The notes below the pieces were generated by a model that worked only from the letters and a program-made list of their open reading frames with translations, was not told the DNA's origin and ran no database searches. From the NCBI GenBank assembly GCA_964531325.1, contig CAZHCW010000001.1:248001-312000 (forward strand): a DNA stretch of 64,000 nucleotides. Direction: 5' to 3'. Source of the stretch: UTCHB3 sp964531325. Lineage in GTDB: Bacteria; Bacteroidota; Ignavibacteria; Ignavibacteriales; Ignavibacteriaceae. A program made the position numbers and the translations under genes. How positions within the stretch are numbered: position 1 is the stretch's first letter; every line of letters begins with the position of its first letter. Positions 19,253 to 27,586 of the stretch are shown in pieces.

Positions 19253-20020
19253 CTAAAACTCCAGCTTCCTCATACTTATATGACAAAGTGCAAAATCATA
19301 TTTCACCGGATCTTCAGGATCAAATTCCCTTAATTTAATGGTGATCTCCTCTGCGGTTTTCCATGAAGAGTCATTTCTTGTGGTAAGCCCTATCGCCTTG
19401 CTTATCCTGGCGATGTGAAGATCAAGTGGAATTACCAAATGCTCTTTTCCAATTTCTTTCCAGAATCCAAAATCAAGTTCATCCTCCCTTACCATCCATC
19501 GTAAAAAAAGATTCATCCTCTTACATGCACTTCCTTTCTCAGGTAATGGAAAAAAGTGGGCAAATCCCCTTGTAAGTCTGCCTTCCCTTTCTGCATATTG
19601 AAGGAATTTACTGCTGAAATGTTGAATACCTTCTTTGAGTGAATTGTTATTATTAAATCCCTCAAGAAACAAAGCCTCTAAACTTCCTTTTTCATGGATG
19701 AAATGGCGGATGGCATACAAAAGTGAAATAACATCTTCAGTAGAATAAAAACGGTAATAAAAACCTGAAATCCTCTCCTCAAGGTCTTCAGTTTGCGATA
19801 ACACCCTGAAAGGTTGATTGTCGAGGCGAGATAAAAGATCATTTACATTTTTGATGATCTGAGAAACAGCACCGTACGCAAATTTAGCTGCAAAAAAGGC
19901 GGCGATTTCAATATCCCGAGGATCCAAAAACCGGTGAGGAATTTCCAAAGGATCGGGAGAGAGTCGCTCCCTCCCGAACTGTTTATAATGATATTCAAGT
20001 TTTGATTTAAGGTCTGTCAA
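19253..20020 (-). CDS. TIGR02757/DUF2400 family protein
   Basis: 255 residues covering the family's full length, with landmarks DPRDIEIAAFFAAKFAYGAV (about 33-52), FYYRFYSTEDV, HFFPLPEKGSACKRMNLFLR and the C-terminal VIPLDLHIARISKAIGLT. The fold resembles the HhH DNA glycosylase group, but the molecular function is unknown. It starts 3 bases after the amidase gene of the virion cassette and may be read from the same transcript. Homologues are ordinary chromosomal genes in Bacteroidetes, so I take it as a host gene at the cassette edge. Confidence 0.85.
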   Translation of the reverse strand: MTDLKSKLEYHYKQFGRERLSPDPLEIPHRFLDPRDIEIAAFFAAKFAYGAVSQIIKNVNDLLSRLDNQPFRVLSQTEDLEERISGFYYRFYSTEDVISLLYAIRHFIHEKGSLEALFLEGFNNNNSLKEGIQHFSSKFLQYAEREGRLTRGFAHFFPLPEKGSACKRMNLFLRWMVREDELDFGFWKEIGKEHLVIPLDLHIARISKAIGLTTRNDSSWKTAEEITIKLREFDPEDPVKYDFALCHISMRKLEF

Positions 20021-20023
20021 TGT

Positions 20024-20632
20024 TTAAAGATATTTCTTTAGTAGTGTACTGAAAATTTTATGATCAAATGCGGGAGTAACATCCAACTTCCCGGAGTAGA
20101 GATTACAGTGTTTTACAATTCCCTTAAACGAAAGATACGAAGTGGAATATTCAAAATCATCAAGCACCTCTCCTTTGATGTTAAAATAGCCGCAAAGATC
20201 GGCACACAGCTTTGCTGTGGTTTCATATTGTTCCATGGTGAAGGAAGCAAAATAACGAAATCCCCTCCAGTCTTTTCCATAATCAAATACTTCCCCCTTA
20301 TATTCAACCCAATTGGAGCCGTTGTTCCAGGTATATTTCCCTTTGTTCTCCCGAAGATAGCCCTCGTTTACGATTTCTATTCCGATATTTCTCGCATCAA
20401 AAGCCGATCCGTTACCCGTGTGGTATGCCCAATAACAGGCAGGAAAAAGTTCTATCAGCTCCCCGTTTTTTTCAACAGCAAATGCTGTGGCGATCGCCCC
20501 TTTCTGGAGGTTCCACCAGTCACCGATATATTTCCCGGACGCTGAAGCCGATCCATGAAGTACAATCTGCATCTTGGGAAAAACTTCTCTCAAAAATTCC
20601 CCTTCCTTAAGGTGTATAATTCTCCTTTTCAT
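20024..20632 (-). CDS. N-acetylmuramoyl-L-alanine amidase (amidase_2), endolysin-like
   Basis: 202 residues. The fold is that of T7 lysozyme/PGRP-type zinc amidases. Likely zinc ligands are the His in QIVLHGSASASG (about 27), the His in VKHCNLYSGKLDVTP (about 175) and the Asp shortly after it. YWAYHTGNGSAFDARNIGIE is the typical substrate-side motif. It cleaves the amide bond between muramic acid and the stem peptide. No signal peptide is present, which fits holin-dependent release. It is the last gene of the virion cassette and its start overlaps the upstream gene's end by 4 bp. Confidence 0.85.
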   Translation of the reverse strand: MKRRIIHLKEGEFLREVFPKMQIVLHGSASASGKYIGDWWNLQKGAIATAFAVEKNGELIELFPACYWAYHTGNGSAFDARNIGIEIVNEGYLRENKGKYTWNNGSNWVEYKGEVFDYGKDWRGFRYFASFTMEQYETTAKLCADLCGYFNIKGEVLDDFEYSTSYLSFKGIVKHCNLYSGKLDVTPAFDHKIFSTLLKKYL

Positions 20633-21174
20633 AATCCTATCATTACCCCCAATCCGATATAAATATCACTTTTTTGATTAATTAATCCATATCCGGCGGC
20701 GGCCACAATTCCAAAGTGGAGCCACCTCTCTATTATCTCTCTTTCTCTCTCTACAATCATTGTCTCTTTTTGAACAACCGTCCTTTCTTTTAGCTTTGCC
20801 TCAAGTGAAAAATATGCTTCGGGATCAAGAGGCAATTGAGAACTATATTTCACTCTTAAGTAAAGTAGTGAGTCATAAAGCAGTGTATCAAAAGATGCCA
20901 CATAAAAAGTATCAGCCCCCTTTTTCTCCAAAATATCCGATTCCGAAGAATCTCCTCTCACCACTTCAATTGTCTCCTTCCCGAATACAGGAACAATTTT
21001 TTCGTGGCGAATTGTTTTCTCAGAGAAGATTGTATCCTTTTGAACGATGGTTTCACCGGGCAGATAAACCGCTTTTGTGTTGTCCTCTCCACCCCAAAAG
21101 AGATAACCTCCTGTCACCCCAAGACCAATCAGAATTACGGCGACAACAACCATACCCGTCGTGTTAAATGTCAA
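20629..21174 (-). CDS. Membrane-anchored protein of the lysis module
   Basis: The TTG at 21174 is chosen because GGGGAGAGG stands just before it; it overlaps the holin gene's end. The result is about 181 residues. An N-terminal membrane segment (VVVAVILIGLGVTGGYLFW, about 9-27) is followed by a charged, partly helical stretch ending KETMIVEREREIIERW and a second hydrophobic stretch at the C-terminus. Its position between holin and endolysin suggests a lysis accessory such as an inner-membrane spanin, but I recognise no family. Confidence 0.6.
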   Translation of the reverse strand: MTFNTTGMVVVAVILIGLGVTGGYLFWGGEDNTKAVYLPGETIVQKDTIFSEKTIRHEKIVPVFGKETIEVVRGDSSESDILEKKGADTFYVASFDTLLYDSLLYLRVKYSSQLPLDPEAYFSLEAKLKERTVVQKETMIVEREREIIERWLHFGIVAAAGYGLINQKSDIYIGLGVMIGL

Positions 21175-21466
21175 TTTTCCTCTCCCCTTTAATATGGTCA
21201 AAAATCTTTTTAACGGTATATTCACCAATATAAGTGTAAAATAAAATGCTGAATGAAGTGACAAGCAAAACTGATAAAATTGAAGTATCAACCCTGCCTG
21301 TTGTAACATTCCCGAGAATCGTCACCACCCCGGCTGTAGTTACCAACAACCACCTTTTTTTAATATAACCCCTCACTATCAGATATGTAGCTTCTGTTAT
21401 TATGCTTGTAATCGCACCAAAAAGAGCAAGATACCACACACCCATCAAACCAAATAAAGTCTCCAT
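21164..21466 (-). CDS. Holin-like small membrane protein
   Basis: 100 residues with three membrane segments (about 8-30, 38-56 and 63-85) and a charged C-terminus (KIFDHIKGERK), the layout of class I holins. A very strong AAGGAGG site precedes the ATG. Together with the amidase it would form a lysis pair: the holin permeabilises the inner membrane and the amidase reaches the wall. The call rests on size, topology and position, not on a family signature. Confidence 0.65.
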   Translation of the reverse strand: METLFGLMGVWYLALFGAITSIITEATYLIVRGYIKKRWLLVTTAGVVTILGNVTTGRVDTSILSVLLVTSFSILFYTYIGEYTVKKIFDHIKGERKIDI

Positions 21467-21481
21467 TTTCTCCTCCTTTTT

Positions 21482-22186
21482 TTATTTTCCAAAGATGAGA
21501 TTGTTTAATTCATCGCCGGCTCCAAGAGCAAGTCCACCGGTTGAAATACCCAAAAGACTGCCGAGAATTGAACCGAGAACTCCTCCAATTCCCGTTTTGC
21601 TTTCGTCGTAGGCAAGCTTTTTTAAGTTGAGCTCATCCTGTAGCATCCTGTTTCTGTCGCCCGATAGTTTCATACCGGAAAGAAGAGACAGAAGTTGTCG
21701 TTCACTTTCCCTGTCAGATGCTCCAAGCGAAGCTTTGTGGGCTTCAAGACCAAGAAGCGTATCGAGAGTTTCCTTTCTGCTTCTTTCGTCGAGTGAAGCG
21801 ATCTGAGTAAGAAGTGAGTTTTTTGCATCCATTTCATTTTCGTATAGCCTGTTTACCGTATTTGCTCCTGCGCCTGAATATGAAAGTCCCGAGGCTGCCA
21901 AAGAATTATTGATGTTTTCCATTGCAGATCTTGTTGACTTATCAATCTCCTTCAGGCCCGCTACCCTCTGATCATTCAGAACTTTGCTTCCATTTTTTCT
22001 TTCTGCCTCAAGTTGTTCTTTATATCCCGAAACCCCTGAGACATAATCACCTGCGATGCTTCTCTTTCCTGTTAATGCTCCCATGTCTCCATTTATGTTT
22101 AAGCCGGGCATCAGGCTTCCAAACGCAGACCGGAGCAGCTCTTCCATTATATTTTTATATGTTCCACCGGATAATGTATTTGGCAT
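21482..22186 (-). CDS. Phage internal-virion/DNA-ejection-type protein (putative)
   Basis: 234 residues. It is mostly helical, rich in Ala/Ser/Glu, with a long charged middle (about 50-190). The C-terminus is glycine-rich and hydrophobic (GGVLGSILGSLLGISTGGLA, about 200-220), which could insert into a membrane. Proteins of this composition between tail and lysis genes in podovirus-like clusters are often ejection proteins carried inside the virion. AGGAGG lies 5 bases before the ATG. Assignment is by composition and context only. Confidence 0.5.
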   Translation of the reverse strand: MPNTLSGGTYKNIMEELLRSAFGSLMPGLNINGDMGALTGKRSIAGDYVSGVSGYKEQLEAERKNGSKVLNDQRVAGLKEIDKSTRSAMENINNSLAASGLSYSGAGANTVNRLYENEMDAKNSLLTQIASLDERSRKETLDTLLGLEAHKASLGASDRESERQLLSLLSGMKLSGDRNRMLQDELNLKKLAYDESKTGIGGVLGSILGSLLGISTGGLALGAGDELNNLIFGK

Positions 22187-22195
22187 TTTTGCCTC

Positions 22196-22492
22196 CTATT
22201 CTATTTTCTTCCATTTGTTTTTAATTAAGATATATTCCTCCAAAATTCCGTTCTCCTCCTTGATCACTCTTGTTAGTTCAGGCAGTCCCTCCGCTAAAGG
22301 AAGTTTTGAGACCACCGAGGGGATTGTAACACAAAGTCTCTTTTCCCCCGATAAATAAAGATAAAGGAAACTAAATCCTTTTTTATTCAACAGAAAAAGT
22401 GATCCGTCAGGAAGTCTGCCGGTTTCAGGGAGAGAACTCCCTGAAGAAATAAGTGGTGCAAAATAGTTGCGTATCACCTCGATCTCTTTCAT
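22196..22492 (-). CDS. Small virion-cassette protein, unknown function
   Basis: 98 residues with no recognised domain. The centre is hydrophobic and beta-like (LFLLNKKGFSFLYLYLSG) and the ends are charged. The ATG lies inside the stop region of the preceding frame (GAATGAAAG), with GGAGGGTGAGG upstream, so it is translationally coupled to the tail-type protein. Probably a small structural or chaperone protein of the particle. Confidence 0.6.
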   Translation of the reverse strand: MKEIEVIRNYFAPLISSGSSLPETGRLPDGSLFLLNKKGFSFLYLYLSGEKRLCVTIPSVVSKLPLAEGLPELTRVIKEENGILEEYILIKNKWKKIE

Positions 22493-22833
22493 TCCCTCAC
22501 CCTCCTTGATTCAAGTTTTATTCCGTTTAATTTTTTTATTCCGGTTCCGGATACTGTAAATGAAAACTCTCTACAAAAATCAACGGGAGCATCCATGCCG
22601 GAGGTTGGGAGCACCTTTAATTCGTCTGCTTCAACAGCAAATGTGAAAACATTAGTAGCCTCCCCCTCATCAGTAAGGATTGAAAGTTTTACCTCACCCG
22701 GAATGGATGTCAGATAAAGCCAAATTTTCCTGAGTCTAAAAACGGAAAATGAGGGATTTGAAAATTTACCCGTTTCGAGTGATGCCTGAACTTCAATGTC
22801 AAGTTCACCAATAATATCAGGTCCAAAAATTGT
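22489..22833 (-). CDS. C-terminal continuation of the large tail-type protein behind an in-frame TAA
   Basis: After the TAA at 22836-22834 the same reading frame stays open for 114 more codons to a TGA at 22489. The translation looks like a folded domain (GELDIEVQASLETGKFSNP ... FSFTVSGTGIKKLNGIKLES) of the kind found at the C-terminus of phage tail-tube/stabilisation proteins. No ATG, GTG or TTG occurs in frame near its beginning; the first ATG is about 80 codons in. It is therefore a severed C-terminal domain, a readthrough product, or a frame started at ATT. The alternative ATG frame overlapping the TAA stops after about 43 codons and is not protein-like. Confidence 0.6.
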   Translation of the reverse strand, partial: TIFGPDIIGELDIEVQASLETGKFSNPSFSVFRLRKIWLYLTSIPGEVKLSILTDEGEATNVFTFAVEADELKVLPTSGMDAPVDFCREFSFTVSGTGIKKLNGIKLESRRVRE

Positions 22834-24711
22834 TTAATCATATTTAACAACAACTCCATCTGCAAAACTTAACAGGGATTCCAAATCCTCCTGCAGGTGG
22901 GTAATACCATTCAGACCGGGATGAGTGAGCTTGTACCAACAGTTGACCTTTAAGTCATGTATCAACAGAAACTTTGATCCAACTGTCAACTCAACAGGAA
23001 AACAACACCACTCTTTTTGTGAGAACCAGTCTGCAACAAAAAACTTTTGAACTTGTGAAAGTGTCTTCCTGATGGAATTCCCAATATTTGAGATGGTGCC
23101 ACCTGAATAGAGATATATACTTTCGCCCGAATAAAAATGGATCCCCCTGTCGGTTTTTATAATTCCGTTGGTAAGTCTCTGACCAATCCCCTCAACAATG
23201 GTAACCACCCGCCATGTTACCGGATCACCCGAAGTAAAAAGTTTGTGGATCGATCTCTTCTTAAAAATCATGACTCCATCAACATCATCAAAAATATTCA
23301 TTATTTCATCTCCACCTTCGGGAAGTAGTGAAATGATACTTTCTGGAAGAAAGGTGAATGGTTTTCCTGGTTCGGAAAAAAGAATTGACGATTTATATTC
23401 TTTTATCACACTCGTGGTGGTGTGAATTTTGGTGAGATTCAATCCTGAATCGGCAATTGTATCGGTAAATGAAATCTGATTATGCCCCAAAACAGCAGGG
23501 TGTTGGTAAAATACACTGCCATCCTTTTTTGTTCTGTATAGTCTTTTTGCCACCACTCTCCTTGCCTCTGAAGAAGGAAGAAAGGGAATATATTCAAGAT
23601 TGATCAATGCAAGAGTTTCCCACTCCTCACCGGGGGTTATTATCTCAGGAGTCTCAATAAAATCACTTTCGATCCCGTTTTCATCCATATAGACCAGCCG
23701 GTATTTGTAACTTGAGGCGTTTGCAATTTCCCCTCCCGTTATCACCCCTGTTCCCGAAAACACTTTGTTTCCCAAACCATCATTGGAGTAAGGCGGCGAA
23801 AAAAAGTTCACCACTGTCAATTTGAGATTTGAGCAAAATAATCTCCCCTTATGAAATGAATAACTCAGACCGGCATGATCCACTACAAAAAGTGCAATCG
23901 AAGAAGAGGATAAATTATCATCGGATGTAGTATCTGTGTAATTTGTGGTCTCAGGCTCAAGTATCGCTAACTCATAATAAAGGAAAGGAGAATTTGACAA
24001 ATCGGAAGTTAATATCGCACGGGTTCTGTATATTTTTTTCTTCACAACTCTGTTATCAGTCGGAATTGGAATATTAGAGATTTCCACTTTGTTGGTGCTC
24101 CCTGAAAATCCCGTTGTCCCGGTGGTAAAATCTCTGTAAGCTGTGAATGGTTGGGATGTTGAGGAGCGATCCCCCGAAATTGCTTCATAAACAATTACAT
24201 AATTATACCAACCTGCTCCAATCTCTCCCCCGGTTGAAGAATGAACCGCAGCTACAGGTACTACACCATTAATTAATGGCGGTTGAATCGAGAGTACTTG
24301 TGAGTTTTCCATCTCATCCCCTGAGAAGAAAAGACTCTTATATCCGGCATAAATTATGACGCCACCATTTGTTGCAAGAGCCCCGTATGTTTCACCCGAC
24401 AATTCATCCTCATATACCAACTGCCACTCACCAGTCCCGTTTTTTGAGAGCCACAATTTCCCATCAGAAATTGCAACAAGATAACTATCCCCGTTTGGCG
24501 AATCTACATGCAACAACCCTTTAATGCTCCCGGAGGGAATCGGAGCACCGTGCGTGCTCCAACTCCCCCTTCTTACCGGAGTCCCAAATGCTCCCGGTTG
24601 ATCAAGGACGAAGTTTATCAACTCACGAACTTCACCTTGCTCAAGATAAACAGGATCGGTTGTTTCATTAACCCCTGAAACTTTCCTGAAATGTATTATC
24701 TCATTTCCCAT
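22834..24711 (-). CDS. Phage stabilisation/tail-tube-type structural protein
   Basis: 625 residues to the TAA. The N-terminal GEVRELINFVLDQPGAFGTP and repeated W-x-x-V-x-E / G-x-L-W-L-S beta segments resemble P22 gp10-like packaged-DNA stabilisation proteins and related tail hubs. Mid-protein YRLVYMDENGIESDFIET and the later YSFHKGRLF and IFKKRSIHKLF motifs fit that type of propeller. The frame continues past the stop for a further 114 residues, so the intact gene would span 22489-24711 (739 amino acids plus the codon now TAA). Its ATG overlaps the upstream gene's stop (TGATG). Confidence 0.65.
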   Translation of the reverse strand: MGNEIIHFRKVSGVNETTDPVYLEQGEVRELINFVLDQPGAFGTPVRRGSWSTHGAPIPSGSIKGLLHVDSPNGDSYLVAISDGKLWLSKNGTGEWQLVYEDELSGETYGALATNGGVIIYAGYKSLFFSGDEMENSQVLSIQPPLINGVVPVAAVHSSTGGEIGAGWYNYVIVYEAISGDRSSTSQPFTAYRDFTTGTTGFSGSTNKVEISNIPIPTDNRVVKKKIYRTRAILTSDLSNSPFLYYELAILEPETTNYTDTTSDDNLSSSSIALFVVDHAGLSYSFHKGRLFCSNLKLTVVNFFSPPYSNDGLGNKVFSGTGVITGGEIANASSYKYRLVYMDENGIESDFIETPEIITPGEEWETLALINLEYIPFLPSSEARRVVAKRLYRTKKDGSVFYQHPAVLGHNQISFTDTIADSGLNLTKIHTTTSVIKEYKSSILFSEPGKPFTFLPESIISLLPEGGDEIMNIFDDVDGVMIFKKRSIHKLFTSGDPVTWRVVTIVEGIGQRLTNGIIKTDRGIHFYSGESIYLYSGGTISNIGNSIRKTLSQVQKFFVADWFSQKEWCCFPVELTVGSKFLLIHDLKVNCWYKLTHPGLNGITHLQEDLESLLSFADGVVVKYD

Positions 24712-25436
24712 CAGTAACCCAAATTATACTTTAGATTTTCAGGCAATCCCCTTGTGGTCTCCTTTGAAACTCTTCCCCTTTCCACCTGCTTCTCAAGAAA
24801 TTTTTGATACGCTGAAGAAATCTCCGCTTGGATCTGTTTTGTTTTAAGCTGTTTTGCATCAAGATTGCCAAGAATCCCATCAATCTCTGCCACCGACTTT
24901 TTGATAACATACTCTTCAAATTCAAACGGGATTGTTGTTTCATCACTATCATTCACAAGATCGGAAACCGCTTTATAATAGTAAGCTGAAAGTGAATTAA
25001 TACTATCGGGAGCAAGCAATATCTTGTTGGCAAGTCTGATAAATACAGGTGCACTTGCCGACGGTGAGAGATATGTATTTTCGATCTGCTCCCTGAACCG
25101 CTCAAGATCAACTTCATATGCGAGTCCAAATACTACACCGTCAGAACACTCTATGAAGATAATTGATCTTGGTGATTCGAGCATTTGTGGGAAATTCTCT
25201 TCATTAATCACCACCTCTACCACATTTTTACCTACAAAAGTGGATGTACGAAGTCCACCGGAAAGCTCTGTTAGTGTCTCCCATTTTTTCATTCCAAGAC
25301 CATTTAACTCGGTTTGAATCGAGCGTTGAGCAAGGTTTATAATTCGATTTAATCGGTTTACGGGGAACAGTGGATTCCCCTGAATACTTGCGTCGATCAC
25401 AATCTGATCACGCATCTCAGCTAATGTTGCCGGCAT
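24711..25436 (-). CDS. Phage head-tail adaptor-type protein
   Basis: 241 residues, mainly helical. The N-terminus (LAEMRDQIVIDASIQGNPLF, LNRIINLAQRSIQTELN) resembles adaptor/tail-connector proteins that join the portal to the tail in podoviruses. A beta-rich middle with PVFIRLANKILLAPDS is followed by a helical C-terminus. GGGAGGAA precedes the ATG. Function is inferred from order: it lies between another adaptor-like gene and the large tail-type gene. Confidence 0.6.
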   Translation of the reverse strand: MPATLAEMRDQIVIDASIQGNPLFPVNRLNRIINLAQRSIQTELNGLGMKKWETLTELSGGLRTSTFVGKNVVEVVINEENFPQMLESPRSIIFIECSDGVVFGLAYEVDLERFREQIENTYLSPSASAPVFIRLANKILLAPDSINSLSAYYYKAVSDLVNDSDETTIPFEFEEYVIKKSVAEIDGILGNLDAKQLKTKQIQAEISSAYQKFLEKQVERGRVSKETTRGLPENLKYNLGY

Positions 25437-25447
25437 TTATTCCTCCC

Positions 25448-26074
25448 TTAAAGTAATATCAGTTTTTCAATTTTTGCGGTGAACATTGCATATAATGCTC
25501 CCGATTCTTCATATTGTTTGTCTTTTTCAAGAAGCTGTGAAGCCGCTGCGGCAATTATCGCCCCTGAAGCATTTTCAGGGAGTAAACAGTCATTTTCGTT
25601 TGTTATACGGTCGGCTTTTTTCAGATACAACATTTTGACTCTCCCGTTATTTATTAAAGTGCCAAAATTGAGTTTACCCCCCGTTATATAACAATAAAGA
25701 TTTTGCTCTCCCGGTTTAAGCCATTGATTATGCTCTTCAAAAAAATGATTTTTACCGGGACTTTTAAACACACACGGTCTCTCCACATCCCCTTCTGATA
25801 TGGCACACTTAACCGAAACAGGATACATAAATCCCACCGGAAGAGTAACCCATAACCCAGTGACGGCCTCATAAACCACTTCCTGTTGTAATGGTGCCAA
25901 TAAGAGGGGGAGCCTGCTATCGACTCCCCCTGATGTAAAGACAAACAGACAATAGTTGACCACCTCATCCTGGGCATCGTTGAGTGCATTTAACACCTCG
26001 GTTTCACTCCAGAATCCGGCTTCCCTCTCATCGAGAATCGATCTTATCCGGGTGATCATCTCCTCTGTTGTCAT
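25448..26074 (-). CDS. Phage adaptor/connector-type protein
   Basis: 208 residues. It begins with a helix-rich MITRIRSILDEREAGFWSET, then EVLNALNDAQDEVVNYCLF, the pattern of gp6/DUF6682-like adaptor proteins that sit under the portal ring. The C-terminus (GAIIAAAASQLLEKDKQYEE) is helical and similar to the same family's end. It overlaps the preceding small gene by 4 bp. Its function, like its neighbour's, would normally require a portal protein, which is not found in the window. Confidence 0.6.
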   Translation of the reverse strand: MTTEEMITRIRSILDEREAGFWSETEVLNALNDAQDEVVNYCLFVFTSGGVDSRLPLLLAPLQQEVVYEAVTGLWVTLPVGFMYPVSVKCAISEGDVERPCVFKSPGKNHFFEEHNQWLKPGEQNLYCYITGGKLNFGTLINNGRVKMLYLKKADRITNENDCLLPENASGAIIAAAASQLLEKDKQYEESGALYAMFTAKIEKLILL

Positions 26075-26292
26075 TTTCTCTTCCCCTTTTGTTTTGCCTC
26101 TTCCCCTGTTCCCTCACCAATCAGTTCCTCGGACCTGTAAAAATCCCTTCCAAATGCCGGACTGGATGTTAACACACCAATCTCTTCCTCATCGTTGGTT
26201 ATGTATGTTCCGGTTGCTTCCTCTGGAATAAAAGCATACTTCTTCCCATGGATTGTGATCGAGTACCTTCTATATTTACTGATAAATTTCAT
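26071..26292 (-). CDS. Small cassette protein downstream of the capsid gene
   Basis: 73 residues. A basic beta-rich N-terminus (KFISKYRRYSITIHGKKYAF) is followed by an acidic middle (ITNDEEEIGVLTSSPAFGRD) and a lysine-rich tail. AAAGGA precedes the ATG. Phages often carry a short gene of this sort just after the capsid gene. No family recognised. Confidence 0.55.
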   Translation of the reverse strand: MKFISKYRRYSITIHGKKYAFIPEEATGTYITNDEEEIGVLTSSPAFGRDFYRSEELIGEGTGEEAKQKGKRK

Positions 26293-26332
26293 TGTTATCC
26301 TTTCTGTTTTTTGAAAACCGGTAATAAAAGAG

Positions 26333-26373
26333 CCCGGCTGCTTTTGGACATTTTAAGTTGCCCGGCAGCCGGG
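26333..26373 (-). terminator. Hairpin with T-rich tail directly after the major capsid gene
   Basis: A perfect 9-bp GC-rich stem (CCCGGCTGC with GCAGCCGGG) encloses a 23-base loop that itself can re-pair. On the minus strand CTCTTTTATT follows. It starts 10 bases after the capsid gene stop and 41 bases before the next gene. In phages such partial terminators make capsid message more abundant than downstream tail message. Confidence 0.7.
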
Positions 26374-26382
26374 AGCCCCTTG

Positions 26383-27579
26383 TTACCCTTCCATTTTTAA
26401 GATGCCGTGACACTCTTCATTGTGAATCTCAATTCCAAGGTCCATAAGAATTTTTGTTGTTGTTCCATCAACTCCGGGAGTTTCAACACCCTCCTCAATC
26501 CGAAATTTCCTGCTTCCTTTTTTGTCCTCCGCCATGTGACGGAGCCTGACCTTGTCGGCATCAATTGTGAATCCATAATTCGTGAACTTTCCGTCCATCA
26601 CAGGATTCCAGATCAGGTCGATACTCCCAAATGGAGTCAGATACTCCCTGACATTAACTCCATAGACAGAAACCGTGGGATTTGGATTCAGCTCATATCT
26701 TGTTTTGATGAACTTGTTGATTTCCATCAACTGACCACTTCCACAGAGGTGAATTTTCCTGTTGGAACCCTTCTGGAAGACTTCTTTCAGGTGGTCATCA
26801 AATGTGTCCTCGTCCAGAGTGGGAGAATATGAGTTCACATTCGATTGAATGCGTCCAAGAAATCCATGGCCCCAAGTGGTACGGTAGTTACCCGAAGTGG
26901 CATAACCCTGGGAAGGGGCAAAGAGGAAATACCTTTCCGCTTGCAACTTCATTTCCTCGATCTTCTTGGCGACCAATGCGGCATGATCAACGCCATCGGT
27001 GTAGGTTTCACCAGCCTGATGTCTTCCCGTGGTTGCAACCGATTCAGTAAAGATGTTCAAGTAGTTGAACTTCTCAACTTCTTTAACGCTCATTGCTGTT
27101 CTTACTCCGGAATATTCCGTGTTGCGACTTCCAATGATTTTGAGATAAATTCCCTCGTTCTGAATGCTTGTCAGATTTGTGGCACCGTCGATGTGGGAAA
27201 GTACCACCTGAGAAGAGGTGCGCGAACTCACATACGCCATCTGATCCGTTTCCTCGATGAGGACAATGTCATCCACATTAAAGATCGTTAACGAATTACA
27301 GTTGCTTGTGGTCAGAGTAAGTGATGCCGGAGTACCGGAAGCTGTGATTGCAGCTTTGTTGGTGGTCTGATGAGGATATAACTCATTTTCGAACCAACTG
27401 AATTTTGCGAATGGACTTCTCACTTCCTTCGATTTCCTGCCGGAAAACCAAAGATATTGAAGAAGTGGTGTCTGGTATGGTTTTAATAAGTAGAGTATCT
27501 TTTCAACATCAGGAACAGAATTCGCCGAATTCATATTTGATGATGATACTACTCCTGAATTTATTGACTCGTAAGCCAT
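26383..27579 (-). CDS. Major capsid protein, HK97-fold (SU10/DUF5309-like)
   Basis: 398 residues. The N-terminal arm (YESINSGVVSSSNMNSANSV, DVEKILYLLKPYQTPLLQYL) and the core with HAALVAKKIEEMKLQAERYF, YRTTWGHGFLGRIQSN and a C-terminal GYGVNV-type strand region match SU10/DUF5309-type capsid proteins as I know them. The ending has LIWNPVMDGKFTNYGFTIDA and MAEDKKGSRKFRIEEGVETP. It would build an icosahedral shell with the upstream scaffold. A GAGGG site precedes the ATG. No prohead protease gene is seen, consistent with a separate scaffold. Confidence 0.8.
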   Translation of the reverse strand: MAYESINSGVVSSSNMNSANSVPDVEKILYLLKPYQTPLLQYLWFSGRKSKEVRSPFAKFSWFENELYPHQTTNKAAITASGTPASLTLTTSNCNSLTIFNVDDIVLIEETDQMAYVSSRTSSQVVLSHIDGATNLTSIQNEGIYLKIIGSRNTEYSGVRTAMSVKEVEKFNYLNIFTESVATTGRHQAGETYTDGVDHAALVAKKIEEMKLQAERYFLFAPSQGYATSGNYRTTWGHGFLGRIQSNVNSYSPTLDEDTFDDHLKEVFQKGSNRKIHLCGSGQLMEINKFIKTRYELNPNPTVSVYGVNVREYLTPFGSIDLIWNPVMDGKFTNYGFTIDADKVRLRHMAEDKKGSRKFRIEEGVETPGVDGTTTKILMDLGIEIHNEECHGILKMEG

Positions 27580-27586
27580 TTTTCCC

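Noticed and set aside
22789..22844. Separate small gene starting at the ATG that overlaps the TAA
   Set aside because: The frame closes after about 43 codons and the translation is not protein-like, unlike the frame in register with the upstream gene.
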